The position numbers and the translations under genes were made by a program. Positions 16,470-25,105 of a DNA stretch of 37,677 bases are shown piece after piece. A model generated the notes under the pieces. The model worked only from the letters and a program-made list of their open reading frames with translations, did not search any database and was not told where the DNA came from. Each line of letters opens with the position of its first letter. The stretch's first letter is position 1. This DNA is from Desulfocapsa sp. (lineage in GTDB: Bacteria; Desulfobacterota; Desulfobulbia; Desulfobulbales; Desulfocapsaceae), in contig VMSP01000049.1 in assembly GCA_013792135.1 (NCBI GenBank), positions 1 through 37,677 of the forward strand, read 5' to 3'.

Positions 16470-16485
16470 TGGCTAGCTTGTAGCT
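16470..16485 (+). promoter_or_regulatory. Weak sigma-54 promoter candidate before fliM
   Basis: TGGCTAGCTTGTAGCT has GG-N10-GC spacing and eight of eleven informative sigma-54 positions, but lacks the AC of the -24 and one T of the -12. It lies about 95 bases ahead of fliM in the 126-base fliL-fliM gap. Read-through from motA would serve equally well. Confidence 0.22.
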
Positions 16486-16580
16486 TCACCGACTGTCAAC
16501 GGCCCCCTACTAACTATCCACCTGCTCGTTAAAACAATCGTCATAACTACCAATCGTCTACATATTAATCGGGGACAGCA

Positions 16581-17564
16581 GTGGAACCAATCCTTTCCAA
16601 AAAAGAAATTGCGGATCTACTTTGTGCCATCAAAGAAGGTCAGATTTCCACCGATGCGACAGGCCAGGAGCAAACGGCAAAATTTTCCAACGCCGAAGCA
16701 ATCAATCTCTTTCATACATCTACTAAAAGCAGCCACCAACTGCGAATTCCCAATTTTGACATCATCCTCGATTCTTTTGCTCAGAACTATTCTATCTCAC
16801 TGACCAATCAACTGCAGAGAACCTTCACCATCAGTCGTATCGACATAGAATCTGCCATTTTCCACGAGTTCATGACCGATCAAAAAAACTCTGGAGCCAT
16901 AGGAGTACTTAATATTGAGCCGTTAAAATATGGCTCCCTGTTAATCTTTGATCAACAGCTTTCTTTCACCATGATCGAGATCATGCTGGGTGCATCCAGT
17001 GAGATTGAGCCTTTAAAACTGGATCGCAAACTGACTACCATTGAGCTCAACATCCTCAAGTCAGTAATGACCAAGGCCTGTGAAAATCTGACCAAGGCCA
17101 TGACCCCCTTAATTAATCTCCATTCTTCACTCATCAAGGTTGAGAATAATCCCAGACTGGTATCAATCACCGACCCCGAGTCAGAGGTTCTTATCTGTCG
17201 TTTCAAGGTTCAGATTGGAAGTCTGTCTGGTGAATTAAAGATGCTTTTCCCCGTCGCCACCCTGGAACCACTCAGGGAGAGGCTCAAAGATCTACTCTCC
17301 GTCAGAACCAGCAATTTCAGTGAATGGTCCGAACGAATAATTGATGAAATTCTGGAAATGCCAACCACAATCATTGCTCAATCCGGTACTTTAACCTTAC
17401 CCCTTCATAAAGTACTTTCTTTTAAAAAAGGTGATATTATCCCACTGGATTATGACCCCAATACCCCATTGAAGGTGCTCATTGAAGACAATATAAAATT
17501 TTTTGCAAGACCAGGCATGCACGCCGGAAAAAAAGCAATCAGCCTGACCGGTGCTTACAGATAA
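16581..17564 (+). CDS. fliM: Flagellar motor switch protein FliM
   Basis: FliM is the C-ring protein that receives phosphorylated CheY. The 327-residue product starts with the CheY-binding segment (EPILSKKEIADLLCAIKEG). A CheC-like middle domain follows (SLLIFDQQLSFTMIEIMLGA, LTTIELNILKSVM), then a C-terminal SpoA domain that pairs with FliN (TIIAQSGTLTLPLHKVLSFK, IIPLDYDP). It begins with GTG at 16581, with a GGGGA SD-like run just upstream. That its usual ligand is represented here only by a truncated cheY means the working CheY must be elsewhere. Confidence 0.94.
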   Translation: MEPILSKKEIADLLCAIKEGQISTDATGQEQTAKFSNAEAINLFHTSTKSSHQLRIPNFDIILDSFAQNYSISLTNQLQRTFTISRIDIESAIFHEFMTDQKNSGAIGVLNIEPLKYGSLLIFDQQLSFTMIEIMLGASSEIEPLKLDRKLTTIELNILKSVMTKACENLTKAMTPLINLHSSLIKVENNPRLVSITDPESEVLICRFKVQIGSLSGELKMLFPVATLEPLRERLKDLLSVRTSNFSEWSERIIDEILEMPTTIIAQSGTLTLPLHKVLSFKKGDIIPLDYDPNTPLKVLIEDNIKFFARPGMHAGKKAISLTGAYR

Positions 17565-17628
17565 TCGTCTGGTATACAACAATGCCTGAGCGGATAATCT
17601 CAAGAAACAAACCATAAAATCAACAAAT

Positions 17629-18018
17629 GTGAATACGATGAACGGAAAGCCAGACCCTGAAGAGCTGAAAGAGCTCCTACAAGACGATAAAACCCTCCCG
17701 ACAAATCCAGGAATTCACAAACAGTCCCCAACCACGTCACACAGTAAAGATGGGAGTAACCGTGGGCTTGAATTTCTTTACGATGTCCCTTTGCAGATCT
17801 CTGTTGAACTGGGACGCAGTAAAATCCTGCTTCGCGACCTTTTGAAGATGGGAGAGGGCTATGTCATCGAACTTGATAAATTGGCGGGGGAACCTTTAGA
17901 CCTCTACGTCAACTCCCGCCTCATTGCCAGAGGGGAAGCGGTGATGGTAGGAGACAAATTCGGTATAAGGCTAACAGATGTGGTCAGCACAGCTGATCGC
18001 ATCGAAAATCTCGGGTAA
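17629..18018 (+). CDS. fliN: Flagellar motor switch protein FliN
   Basis: FliN forms the base of the C-ring and helps dock FliH for export. The 129-residue product has a short disordered N-terminus and a SpoA domain at about 45-125 (FLYDVPLQISVELGRSKILL, LLKMGEGYVIELDKLAGEPL, LIARGEAVMVGDKFGIRLTD). The start is GTG 17629. An ATG three codons later (17638) is an equal alternative because neither has a clear SD. It is followed 20 bases later by fliO. Confidence 0.94.
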   Translation: MNTMNGKPDPEELKELLQDDKTLPTNPGIHKQSPTTSHSKDGSNRGLEFLYDVPLQISVELGRSKILLRDLLKMGEGYVIELDKLAGEPLDLYVNSRLIARGEAVMVGDKFGIRLTDVVSTADRIENLG

Positions 18019-18038
18019 CAAGAAGAGTTGAACGTAAC

Positions 18039-18443
18039 ATGCGCCTCATCCTAGCCCTCATTGTTTTCGGCCTGTCAGCAACATGCGCCTTTGCCGGGAC
18101 AGAATCGCCCTTTTCGTTTTCCGCTACGCTCAGACTTTTCTGGGGACTGCTCATCGTCTTTGGTGTCCTCCTTATTGTTTACGCCCTGGCCAAAAAAAAA
18201 CTTTCTTTCCTGAACGCTGGTAGCGGCAAGGGTGCCATCACCATTATTGAGATGCGCCATCTGATGCCCAAGAAATCACTCTGTTTGATTAAAGTTCGAG
18301 ACCAGGAATATCTTCTGGGACTGGGAAATGACCAGATCAATCTGATTGCCGCGATTGAACCAGTGGATAAAAAAAACTTTGCCACAACACTTACGACTGC
18401 AGCATCAGATAAAGGTATCCTTGAAGATGACAGCACACACTGA
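18039..18443 (+). CDS. fliO: Flagellar export protein FliO
   Basis: FliO is a small membrane protein that helps FliP oligomerise in the export gate. The 134-residue product has an N-terminal hydrophobic signal or anchor (LILALIVFGLSATCAFA), a second TM helix (LRLFWGLLIVFGVLLIVYAL, about 32-51), and a cytoplasmic part (ITIIEMRHLMPKKSLCLIKV, YLLGLGNDQINLIAAI). That last pattern is the FliO hallmark. Its end overlaps the chosen fliP start by 17 bases. The sequence is weakly conserved, but the position between fliN and fliP makes the call firm. Confidence 0.88.
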   Translation: MRLILALIVFGLSATCAFAGTESPFSFSATLRLFWGLLIVFGVLLIVYALAKKKLSFLNAGSGKGAITIIEMRHLMPKKSLCLIKVRDQEYLLGLGNDQINLIAAIEPVDKKNFATTLTTAASDKGILEDDSTH

Positions 18444-19194
18444 ACGATCACGCACCCTACTGATCAGCGAACTGATACTGGGAACAGGCCTTCTTCTCCC
18501 ATCCACATGTGCCGCCGTTGGCCTTCCAACCATCACCTTCGGGGTAGCTGATGCCAACACTCCGGAACAGGTATCAACGGCTATTCAGGTCCTCTTTGTC
18601 CTGACCATCCTCTCGATTGCCCCGGCCATCCTGCTCATGACCACCTGTTTTACCCGGATCGTCATCGTTCTCGGTTTTATCCGTCAGGCCATGGGCACCC
18701 AGAACATGCCACCCACCCAGATCATCATCGGCCTGTCCCTGTTCCTTTCCTTTTTTATCATGTCACCTACCTTCAACACCATCAACGAGAAGGCCCTGCA
18801 ACCGTACATGAAAAAGAGCATTACTCAAGAGCAGGCCTTGGAACAGGCCATTGGTCCCATGCGCACCTTCATGTTTTCGCAGGTAAAGGAAGAAGAGTTG
18901 ACCCTTTTGGCCGGCATCACCCTGAACAACAAACCCTTTGATCAGAACGATATCCCCACAATGACCCTGATCCCGGCCTTTATGCTTTCTGAGCTGAAAA
19001 GGGCCTTCCAGATGGGGTTTATGATTTATGTCCCCTTTCTGGTCATTGACATGATAGTCGCCTCGGTCCTCATGTCCATGGGCATGATGATGCTGCCGCC
19101 GGTCATCATCTCCATGCCCTTTAAACTTCTACTCTTTGTACTGGTAGACGGATGGGGACTGATTGTCGGCTCGTTGGTTCAAAGTTTCAAATAA
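18427..19194 (+). CDS. fliP: Flagellar export gate protein FliP
   Basis: FliP is the core gate subunit (5 copies with FliQ and FliR). The 255-residue product has a cleavable N-terminal signal (LILGTGLLLPSTCAAVG) typical of FliP, and the signature TM segments AILLMTTCFTRIVIVLGFIR and LSLFLSFFIMSPTFNTI. The C-terminal pair is FMIYVPFLVIDMIVASVLMS and LLFVLVDGWGLIVGSLVQSF. An ATG at 18346 is in frame but would overlap fliO by almost 100 bases and add 27 residues before the signal, so 18427 is preferred; it gives the normal family length. Confidence 0.94.
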   Translation: MTAHTERSRTLLISELILGTGLLLPSTCAAVGLPTITFGVADANTPEQVSTAIQVLFVLTILSIAPAILLMTTCFTRIVIVLGFIRQAMGTQNMPPTQIIIGLSLFLSFFIMSPTFNTINEKALQPYMKKSITQEQALEQAIGPMRTFMFSQVKEEELTLLAGITLNNKPFDQNDIPTMTLIPAFMLSELKRAFQMGFMIYVPFLVIDMIVASVLMSMGMMMLPPVIISMPFKLLLFVLVDGWGLIVGSLVQSFK

Positions 19195-19344
19195 TATAAC
19201 CATGCTACACAAATCAGAATAACTATTTGTTTTACAATATTTTTTCGCAAGATCAGTCTTGATTCGTGAACAAACTGAACAGCTAGCAAAGAATTGACGA
19301 ATCCTTCGTGGTTCAGTCAAAAACTTAAGATTTAAGAGTGTCCC

Positions 19345-19608
19345 ATGTCTCCTGAATTTGTCATCGATATCGCCAGAAAGGCCATCCAGACCACCCTCAT
19401 GATCGCAGCGCCCATGCTGCTGTCCGGGATGATCATCGGCCTTCTTGTCTCCATCTTCCAGGCCGCCACTCAGATCAACGAACAGACCATGACCTTTATC
19501 CCCAAGATCGTTGTTGTCTTTCTCTCTCTGCTCATCTTTGCCCCGTGGATCATGCACACCATGATCGCCTTTACTATGGGCATTTTTGAGTCCTTAGCCA
19601 GTTTTTAA
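19345..19608 (+). CDS. fliQ: Flagellar export gate protein FliQ
   Basis: The 87-residue product has two TM helices, the normal FliQ size. The family motif is plain: FVIDIARKAIQTTLMIAAPM, then IGLLVSIFQAATQINEQTMT and FIPKIVVVFLSLLIFAPWIM. FliQ is a peripheral helical hairpin of the export gate. It is separated from fliP by 150 AT-rich bases, unusually wide in this operon; I see no gene or clear promoter there. The fliR GTG follows 18 bases after the stop. Confidence 0.95.
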   Translation: MSPEFVIDIARKAIQTTLMIAAPMLLSGMIIGLLVSIFQAATQINEQTMTFIPKIVVVFLSLLIFAPWIMHTMIAFTMGIFESLASF

Positions 19609-19626
19609 TAACAGTGCGGAACGCCT

Positions 19627-20403
19627 GTGGATCTCCAGCTAATCCCTGTTCATCAATTTCAGATTTTTCTGATCTGTACGGCCAGAGTCGCTGGATTCAT
19701 CGGCGCCATCCCTGTCTATTTCGGCAATCAGACCCCGGCCAGGATCAAGGTCACCTTAGTCTTTACCATCTCTCTGCTTCTTTTCCCTATCCTCTCACCC
19801 GGTCTGCCAACGATCAGCTTCGAACCAATTTCCTTCCTCCTGCTCACCGTCAACGAGACACTTCTGGGCCTGCTTATTGGTCTTATGTCTCGATTGGTAT
19901 TTACCACAGTTGAGTTTGGCGGAACAATAATAGGCTACCAGATGGGGTTTGCCGCTGCCAATGTCTTTGACCCACAGCACCAGAACCAGGTTTCCCTGAT
20001 CTCCCAGTTCCAGAACGTATTTGCAATTCTCATTTTTCTGGCGCTCGACGGTCATCATATCTTCATCAAGACCGCCGCCAGATCATATCAGCTTCTGCCT
20101 CCCGGCAATCTCAATCTCTCAGGAGAGGCTATCCCTTATCTCATGGAACTCACCTCCAGGATGTTTACCTTGGCCGTCCAGTTCAGCGCTCCTGTCCTTG
20201 TTGTCCTCCTCCTTTCAGGACTTATCCTCGGTATCCTGGCTCGGGTCTTTCCTCAGCTCAATGTCTTTCTCCTCTCTTTCCCCCTGAATATCGGTATCGC
20301 CTTTATTGTCATTGCTTTGACTCTTGACATGGTCACCAGCCTTTTAAGACGGGAATTTGACGCGATAGGGGAACGCATTCTTACGCTGTTGCAATATCTG
20401 TGA
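19627..20403 (+). CDS. fliR: Flagellar export gate protein FliR
   Basis: The 258-residue inner-membrane protein has the FliR pattern of multiple TM segments: FQIFLICTARVAGFIGAIPV, VTLVFTISLLLFPILSPGLP and LLTVNETLLGLLIGLMSRLV. These are followed by the conserved GGTIIGYQMGFAAANVFDP stretch and a C-terminal hydrophobic pair (SAPVLVVLLLSGLILGILAR, PLNIGIAFIVIALTLDMVTS). It is one subunit of the FliP-FliQ-FliR gate. The start is GTG 19627 without an evident SD. A palindromic repeat separates it from flhB. Confidence 0.93.
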   Translation: MDLQLIPVHQFQIFLICTARVAGFIGAIPVYFGNQTPARIKVTLVFTISLLLFPILSPGLPTISFEPISFLLLTVNETLLGLLIGLMSRLVFTTVEFGGTIIGYQMGFAAANVFDPQHQNQVSLISQFQNVFAILIFLALDGHHIFIKTAARSYQLLPPGNLNLSGEAIPYLMELTSRMFTLAVQFSAPVLVVLLLSGLILGILARVFPQLNVFLLSFPLNIGIAFIVIALTLDMVTSLLRREFDAIGERILTLLQYL

Positions 20404-20438
20404 AACCAATCTCGTGCAACTCTATTAAAAACTGATCT

Positions 20439-20505
20439 CCCGCGAGGCGCTGAGGCACAGAGCAATACAAATAAGTTTTGCTCTGTGCTAAGTGCTTCTG
20501 CGGGG
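20439..20505. repeat. Large imperfect palindrome between fliR and flhB
   Basis: The core arms GCACAGAGCA (20455-20464) and TGCTCTGTGC (20479-20488) are perfect around 14 bases. The pairing extends imperfectly outward to CCCGC (20439-20443) and GCGGG (20500-20504). The sequence style (alternating GAGGC/GCACAGAG then CTCTGTGC/CTGCGGGG) resembles dispersed extragenic palindromes common in Geobacter-like and other genomes. It occupies most of the 133-base fliR-flhB gap. Confidence 0.7.
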
Positions 20506-20536
20506 AAAAATTTTACAATAAAATTATTTATAAACC

Positions 20537-21610
20537 ATGGCCGAAGAAGCCCCTACCGGGGGAGAACGCTCAGAAGACCCGTCAGCAAAGCGACGGGAAG
20601 ATTTCCGTCAAAAAGGGCAGGTTGCCCAGAGCAAAGAGGTCCAGACGGCCGCTCTTTTCAGCCTGACTCTGCTTTTCTGGCTCCTTTACATGCCCCACTT
20701 CTGGGATGGACTTACCACCCTGGTGGGCTCAATCTGGAAGTCCGCCGAGCAATTTCAGGGGACCCCCTCTGCCACAACAGGCCTGTCCGTTCATATCGTC
20801 AAAGAAGTGGGCCTTCTGCTGACCCCATTGTTTGTACTGGTGCTGATCATTGGCTTTTTCTCCAGCTTCTTTCAGTTCGGCTGGCTGCTCACCGCCAAAC
20901 CCCTCATACCTGATTTCAGTAAACTTGATCCTATTGCCGGCATGGGCCGTCTCTTTTCCAAACGCTCCCTGATTGAAAGCATCAAGTCGATAGCCAAGAT
21001 CACACTCATCGGCTGGATTGCCTTCTCCACTGTCTTGGCCAAGTTCAACGAGGCATTGATCCTGGTGGACACCAGCACCAGCGCCATCATGACCTTTCTG
21101 GCCAAGACAGCCGCTCTCATTCTGTCAAAGGTCTGCGCTCTGCTCATCTTTCTGGCCTTCATTGATTTCCTTTATGTTCGCTGGGAGATGGAACAAAAGC
21201 TGAAGATGACCAAACAGGAACAAAAAGAGGAATTCAAAGAAAGTGAAGGTGATCCTCACATTAAGGCCCAGATCAGAGCCCTGCAACAACAAATGGCAAA
21301 GAAAAGGATGATGGCGGAAGTTCCCAAGGCCGATGCGGTTATCACCAACCCGACCCATCTTGCAGTAGCCATAAAATATGACCCGGCAGCCATGGCCGCC
21401 CCCATAGTTGTCGCTAAAGGCGCAGATTTTGTAGCCATGCGTATCCGTGAGATCGCCCGAGAAAACAACGTCCCCTTGATCGAAAACCCTCCCGTGGCCC
21501 GATTATTGCATAAACTTGACTTGGGAGCCGCTATTCCCGAAGAGATGTTTAAGGCAGTGGCCGAGATTCTGGCCCATATCTATTCACTCAAAGGCAAGAG
21601 CCCCAAATAA
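20537..21610 (+). CDS. flhB: Flagellar export gate protein FlhB (substrate-specificity switch)
   Basis: FlhB is the export gate protein whose autocleavage switches export from hook to filament substrates. The 357-residue product starts with the typical Lys/Arg-rich segment (DPSAKRREDFRQKGQVAQSK) and has four TM helices between about 38 and 215. The cytoplasmic domain carries the autocleavage site NPTH at 271-274 (DAVITNPTHLAVAIKYD). The length is normal. No strong SD precedes ATG 20537; the palindrome ends about 32 bases upstream. It is followed after 68 bases by flhA. Confidence 0.96.
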   Translation: MAEEAPTGGERSEDPSAKRREDFRQKGQVAQSKEVQTAALFSLTLLFWLLYMPHFWDGLTTLVGSIWKSAEQFQGTPSATTGLSVHIVKEVGLLLTPLFVLVLIIGFFSSFFQFGWLLTAKPLIPDFSKLDPIAGMGRLFSKRSLIESIKSIAKITLIGWIAFSTVLAKFNEALILVDTSTSAIMTFLAKTAALILSKVCALLIFLAFIDFLYVRWEMEQKLKMTKQEQKEEFKESEGDPHIKAQIRALQQQMAKKRMMAEVPKADAVITNPTHLAVAIKYDPAAMAAPIVVAKGADFVAMRIREIARENNVPLIENPPVARLLHKLDLGAAIPEEMFKAVAEILAHIYSLKGKSPK

Positions 21611-21678
21611 GTCCTTAGATTGTTGCAATTGAAAGAGCTCTGCTGACGCCTAAAAACTATCCAGAAACAATTCGTATA

Positions 21679-23778
21679 ATGGAACTGACAGCAAAACAAC
21701 AGATACTCAGCGGACTGCATTGGAAAAACCTTTTGCAGCGCACTGATATCATGGCGGCAGTGGGCATGGTCTCAATTCTGATGATCATGATTATCCCTCT
21801 GCCTTCGATTCTGCTCGACCTCTTTCTTTCCACCAATATCACCATCGCCTTATTGATTCTGGTCATCAGCCTCTATACGGTCAGAGCTACAGATTTTTCC
21901 ATCTTTCCGGCAATCCTGCTTGCCACCACCCTGTTCCGTCTGGCCCTCAATGTGGCCTCCACCAGACTGATTCTCCTGCATGGTGATGAGGGGCCTGCCG
22001 CGGCCGGAGCAGTCATTGAATCCTTCGGCCAGTTTGTCGTGGGCGGAAACTATGTTGTTGGAGTGGTGGTCTTTGCCATCCTGGTCTTGATCAATTTTAT
22101 GGTTATCACCAAAGGTGCCGGACGTGTGGCCGAGGTTGCGGCCAGATTTACTCTGGATGCCATGCCTGGCAAACAGATGGCCATTGACGCCGATCTTAAC
22201 GCCGGACTCATCAATGAAGCCGATGCCAGAAAAAGACGGGAGTTAATCAGCGCCGAGGCCAGTTTCCATGGAGCCATGGATGGTGCCTCTAAATTCGTCA
22301 AGGGAGATGCCATTGCCGGTATCATCATCACCTTGATCAATATCGGTGCCGGCTTTATTATTGGCGTCCTGCAAAAAGGCATGCCCATGGCCGAGGCCGC
22401 TAGAAACTATACCATCCTCACCGTGGGTGATGGCTTGGTAGGTCAGGTTCCGGCTCTCATCATCTCCACCGCTGCCGGCTTGCTCGTCACCAGATCCGCT
22501 GGAGACAGTGACTTCGGCGCCGACATCAAAACACAGTTCAGCCGTTATTCCATTGCCCTCTGGGTGGTCTCCGGGCTACTCCTTATTTTCGCCCTCATTC
22601 CAGGTTTTCCCTTTATTCCTTTTATGCTCACGGCCAGCTCCCTGGCACTGATGGCCTGGCAACTGGATAAGAAAAAACGCGAGACCGCCGCTGAGATCGT
22701 TGCCGAGAAGCCCAAGGAAGCACCCATGCCAGCGGCTGAAAACTATGAAGAGATGCTCAATGTAGATCTGCTTGAACTAGAAGTAGGCTACGGGCTGATC
22801 CCCTTTGTCGATTCAACCCAGAACGGGGAATTGCTCACCCGTATCCAATCCATCCGCAAACAGTTCGCCATGAACAACGGTTTCATTGTGCCTCCCATCC
22901 ATATCAAGGACAATCTCCAACTCAATCCCAATCAGTACACCATGGCGCTGAAAGGAATCAAGGTCGCCGAGGCCGAGATGCTACCCGGTCATTATATGGC
23001 CATGGATCCCGGTATGGTAACCGAAACGGTAAAAGGTATTGCCACCACCGAGCCTGCATTTGGCCTGCCAGCCATCTGGATCACCGAAGATAAAAAAGAG
23101 CGAGCCCAGATTGCCGGATACACAGTTGTTGACTGCACCACGGTTATGGCTACCCATATCAGCGAGATTATCAAGCAGCATGGCCATGAATTGATTGGCC
23201 GCCAGGAGGTGCAGAACCTGCTGGACAATCTGGCCAAAAACTACCCAAAACTGGTGGAAGAACTGGTACCAGCCATTCTTTCTCTCGGTACCATCATGAG
23301 GATCCTCCAGAATCTTCTGGCAGAAGGGGTTTCCATCCGCGACCTGCGCACCATCCTTGAAACCATGGCCGACTGGGGCCCTGTCACCCGGGATCCTGAC
23401 GTTCTTACCGAATATGTGCGTCACGCCTTGGCCCGAGCCATCAGTGCTGGATTAGCCATAAATGGTACCATTCCTCTGATCACCCTGGCCAAACCGGTGG
23501 AAGACGCCATCAGTAAATCTATTCAGCACAAGGAATCCGGCAGTTATCTGGCCATAGATCCACTTACAGCCCAAAGCATTCTCGATTCCATCGGCCAGGC
23601 CATCACCCTTTTTGCCGGCGGTCAGCGTCCAACCCTGCTCTCCGCTCCCCAGATCAGACCGCATGTACGTAAACTGACCGAACGCTACTACCCGGCACTT
23701 GTGGTACTCTCACACAACGAGATCACCCCGAACCTGAAAGTCCGTTCCCTTGGCACCGTGACCCTTGATGCAAGTTAA
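21679..23778 (+). CDS. flhA: Flagellar export apparatus protein FlhA
   Basis: FlhA is the large nonameric export gate and ion-driven transporter. The 699-residue product has about eight TM helices in the first 330 residues. The FHIPEP signature region sits between them (TLDAMPGKQMAIDADLNAGL, then RRELISAEASFHGAMDGASK). The C-terminal cytoplasmic docking domain for chaperones runs from about 350 to 699 (LELEVGYGLIPFVD, LLAEGVSIRDLRTILETMAD, VVLSHNEITPNLKVRSLG). The length is typical. The stop overlaps the flhF start by 11 bases, so the two are likely translationally coupled. Confidence 0.97.
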   Translation: MELTAKQQILSGLHWKNLLQRTDIMAAVGMVSILMIMIIPLPSILLDLFLSTNITIALLILVISLYTVRATDFSIFPAILLATTLFRLALNVASTRLILLHGDEGPAAAGAVIESFGQFVVGGNYVVGVVVFAILVLINFMVITKGAGRVAEVAARFTLDAMPGKQMAIDADLNAGLINEADARKRRELISAEASFHGAMDGASKFVKGDAIAGIIITLINIGAGFIIGVLQKGMPMAEAARNYTILTVGDGLVGQVPALIISTAAGLLVTRSAGDSDFGADIKTQFSRYSIALWVVSGLLLIFALIPGFPFIPFMLTASSLALMAWQLDKKKRETAAEIVAEKPKEAPMPAAENYEEMLNVDLLELEVGYGLIPFVDSTQNGELLTRIQSIRKQFAMNNGFIVPPIHIKDNLQLNPNQYTMALKGIKVAEAEMLPGHYMAMDPGMVTETVKGIATTEPAFGLPAIWITEDKKERAQIAGYTVVDCTTVMATHISEIIKQHGHELIGRQEVQNLLDNLAKNYPKLVEELVPAILSLGTIMRILQNLLAEGVSIRDLRTILETMADWGPVTRDPDVLTEYVRHALARAISAGLAINGTIPLITLAKPVEDAISKSIQHKESGSYLAIDPLTAQSILDSIGQAITLFAGGQRPTLLSAPQIRPHVRKLTERYYPALVVLSHNEITPNLKVRSLGTVTLDAS

Positions 23779-25105
23779 AATCTTCGAATCAACAGATATG
23801 GCCTCGGGTCTGAAACTAGTCAAGGAGACTCTGGGACCGGATGCCCTCATCCTGTCTACCCGCACAATCCGCAGCGGCAAGATGGGGATTCTGGGCAAAC
23901 CAATCCTGGAGATCACAGCTGCGGTCGACACGCCCTGGCCTGAGCTAAAACCGAAAGTCCAGGCTCGGAAGAAAACTTTTTCACAATGGAGTGACGACAC
24001 ACTTCCACCAAAGTCACAAGCAGGGCAGGCCATCACATATGACTCCCAGTTACGTATCCTGCAGGAACCCGAAAAGACCAAACTTACTCCTCACCAGAAG
24101 CCCGGATCGGCCAATAATGCTCAACCGGAGATGCGAGGTGAACTGGATGAGCTGAAAGAGATGGTGAAAAAGCTAGGAATGGAGATGTCCCGCATAGGGG
24201 CTCCAAGCACTGGCCTGCAACAACAAATACATCCCGAACAGATAGCCGCCTCCTCTGCGCCCCCACAACAAAGCCCGGATTGCCAGAAGGACAATATGTT
24301 TCAACTCCTTTCAATGCTCCTGACTCAAGGAATCAGTCTGACTGCAGCGAAAAAGATAAGCGCACGCACCATGGAAATGCTGCCATCAGAAGAGACATGG
24401 AACAATATCGAGACCCGGAAGAGCGTACTCCAGGAGACCATCCGCGACTTCCTTCACGTTGCCCCACATCCCTTCTCAGAAGAGAAAAGCCAGCACCGCA
24501 TTGCCTTTGTCGGCCCGACCGGTGTCGGCAAGACGACAACTTTGGCCAAGATCGCTGCCCACTATCTGAGTCATTTTTCCAACTCCATTGCCCTGATCAC
24601 CATTGACACTTATCGAATCGCCGCTGTTGAACAACTCAAGGTTTACGGCACAATAATGAATCTACCCGTGGAGGTCGTGATCACTCCTGAACAACTGGAG
24701 CAGGCCTTATTGCGCCATAGCGACAAAGAGCTTATCCTGATCGACACTGCGGGACGGAGCCCCAGAGACACCCTTTGCATCGAAGAACTTGCCACCTTTC
24801 TTCGGGCAGATCTGGCCATTGACAAACACCTTGTTCTTTCAGCAACAACTAGAAGAACCGAGCTTCTCGAAGCCATAAACCGATTTGGCAGACTGGGGAT
24901 CAACAACACCATCATCACCAAGACCGATGAATGCTCTACTCTGGGTGTAATGATCGACATCCAGATGCATGACAAAGACGACAGTATCCCTTTCTCCTGG
25001 ATTACCAACGGCCAGCGGGTCCCTGAAGATCTACTGCCTGCCAGCAGGGAACTCGTGGCCGAGCTTATAATGACCCCTGTACAGGGAGCAACCCATGAAC
25101 AATAA
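23768..25105 (+). CDS. flhF: Flagellar placement GTPase FlhF
   Basis: FlhF is an SRP-type GTPase that positions the flagellum, usually at the pole. The 445-residue product has an N-terminal basic region (MQVKIFESTDMASGLKLVKE), a low-complexity linker, and the NG domain. The domain has Walker A VGPTGVGKTTTLAKIA near 248, DTYRIAAVEQLKVYG near 279, DTAGR near 325 and TKTD near 383. ATG 23768 is preferred over the TTG one codon earlier. It overlaps flhA by 11 bases and flhG by 11. With FlhG next, polar or numerically controlled flagellation is the natural inference. Confidence 0.94.
   Translation: MQVKIFESTDMASGLKLVKETLGPDALILSTRTIRSGKMGILGKPILEITAAVDTPWPELKPKVQARKKTFSQWSDDTLPPKSQAGQAITYDSQLRILQEPEKTKLTPHQKPGSANNAQPEMRGELDELKEMVKKLGMEMSRIGAPSTGLQQQIHPEQIAASSAPPQQSPDCQKDNMFQLLSMLLTQGISLTAAKKISARTMEMLPSEETWNNIETRKSVLQETIRDFLHVAPHPFSEEKSQHRIAFVGPTGVGKTTTLAKIAAHYLSHFSNSIALITIDTYRIAAVEQLKVYGTIMNLPVEVVITPEQLEQALLRHSDKELILIDTAGRSPRDTLCIEELATFLRADLAIDKHLVLSATTRRTELLEAINRFGRLGINNTIITKTDECSTLGVMIDIQMHDKDDSIPFSWITNGQRVPEDLLPASRELVAELIMTPVQGATHEQ

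Noticed and set aside
18346-18426. Longer N-terminus for fliP starting inside fliO
   Set aside because: It would add 27 residues ahead of the signal sequence and overlap fliO extensively; 18427 gives the normal FliP length.
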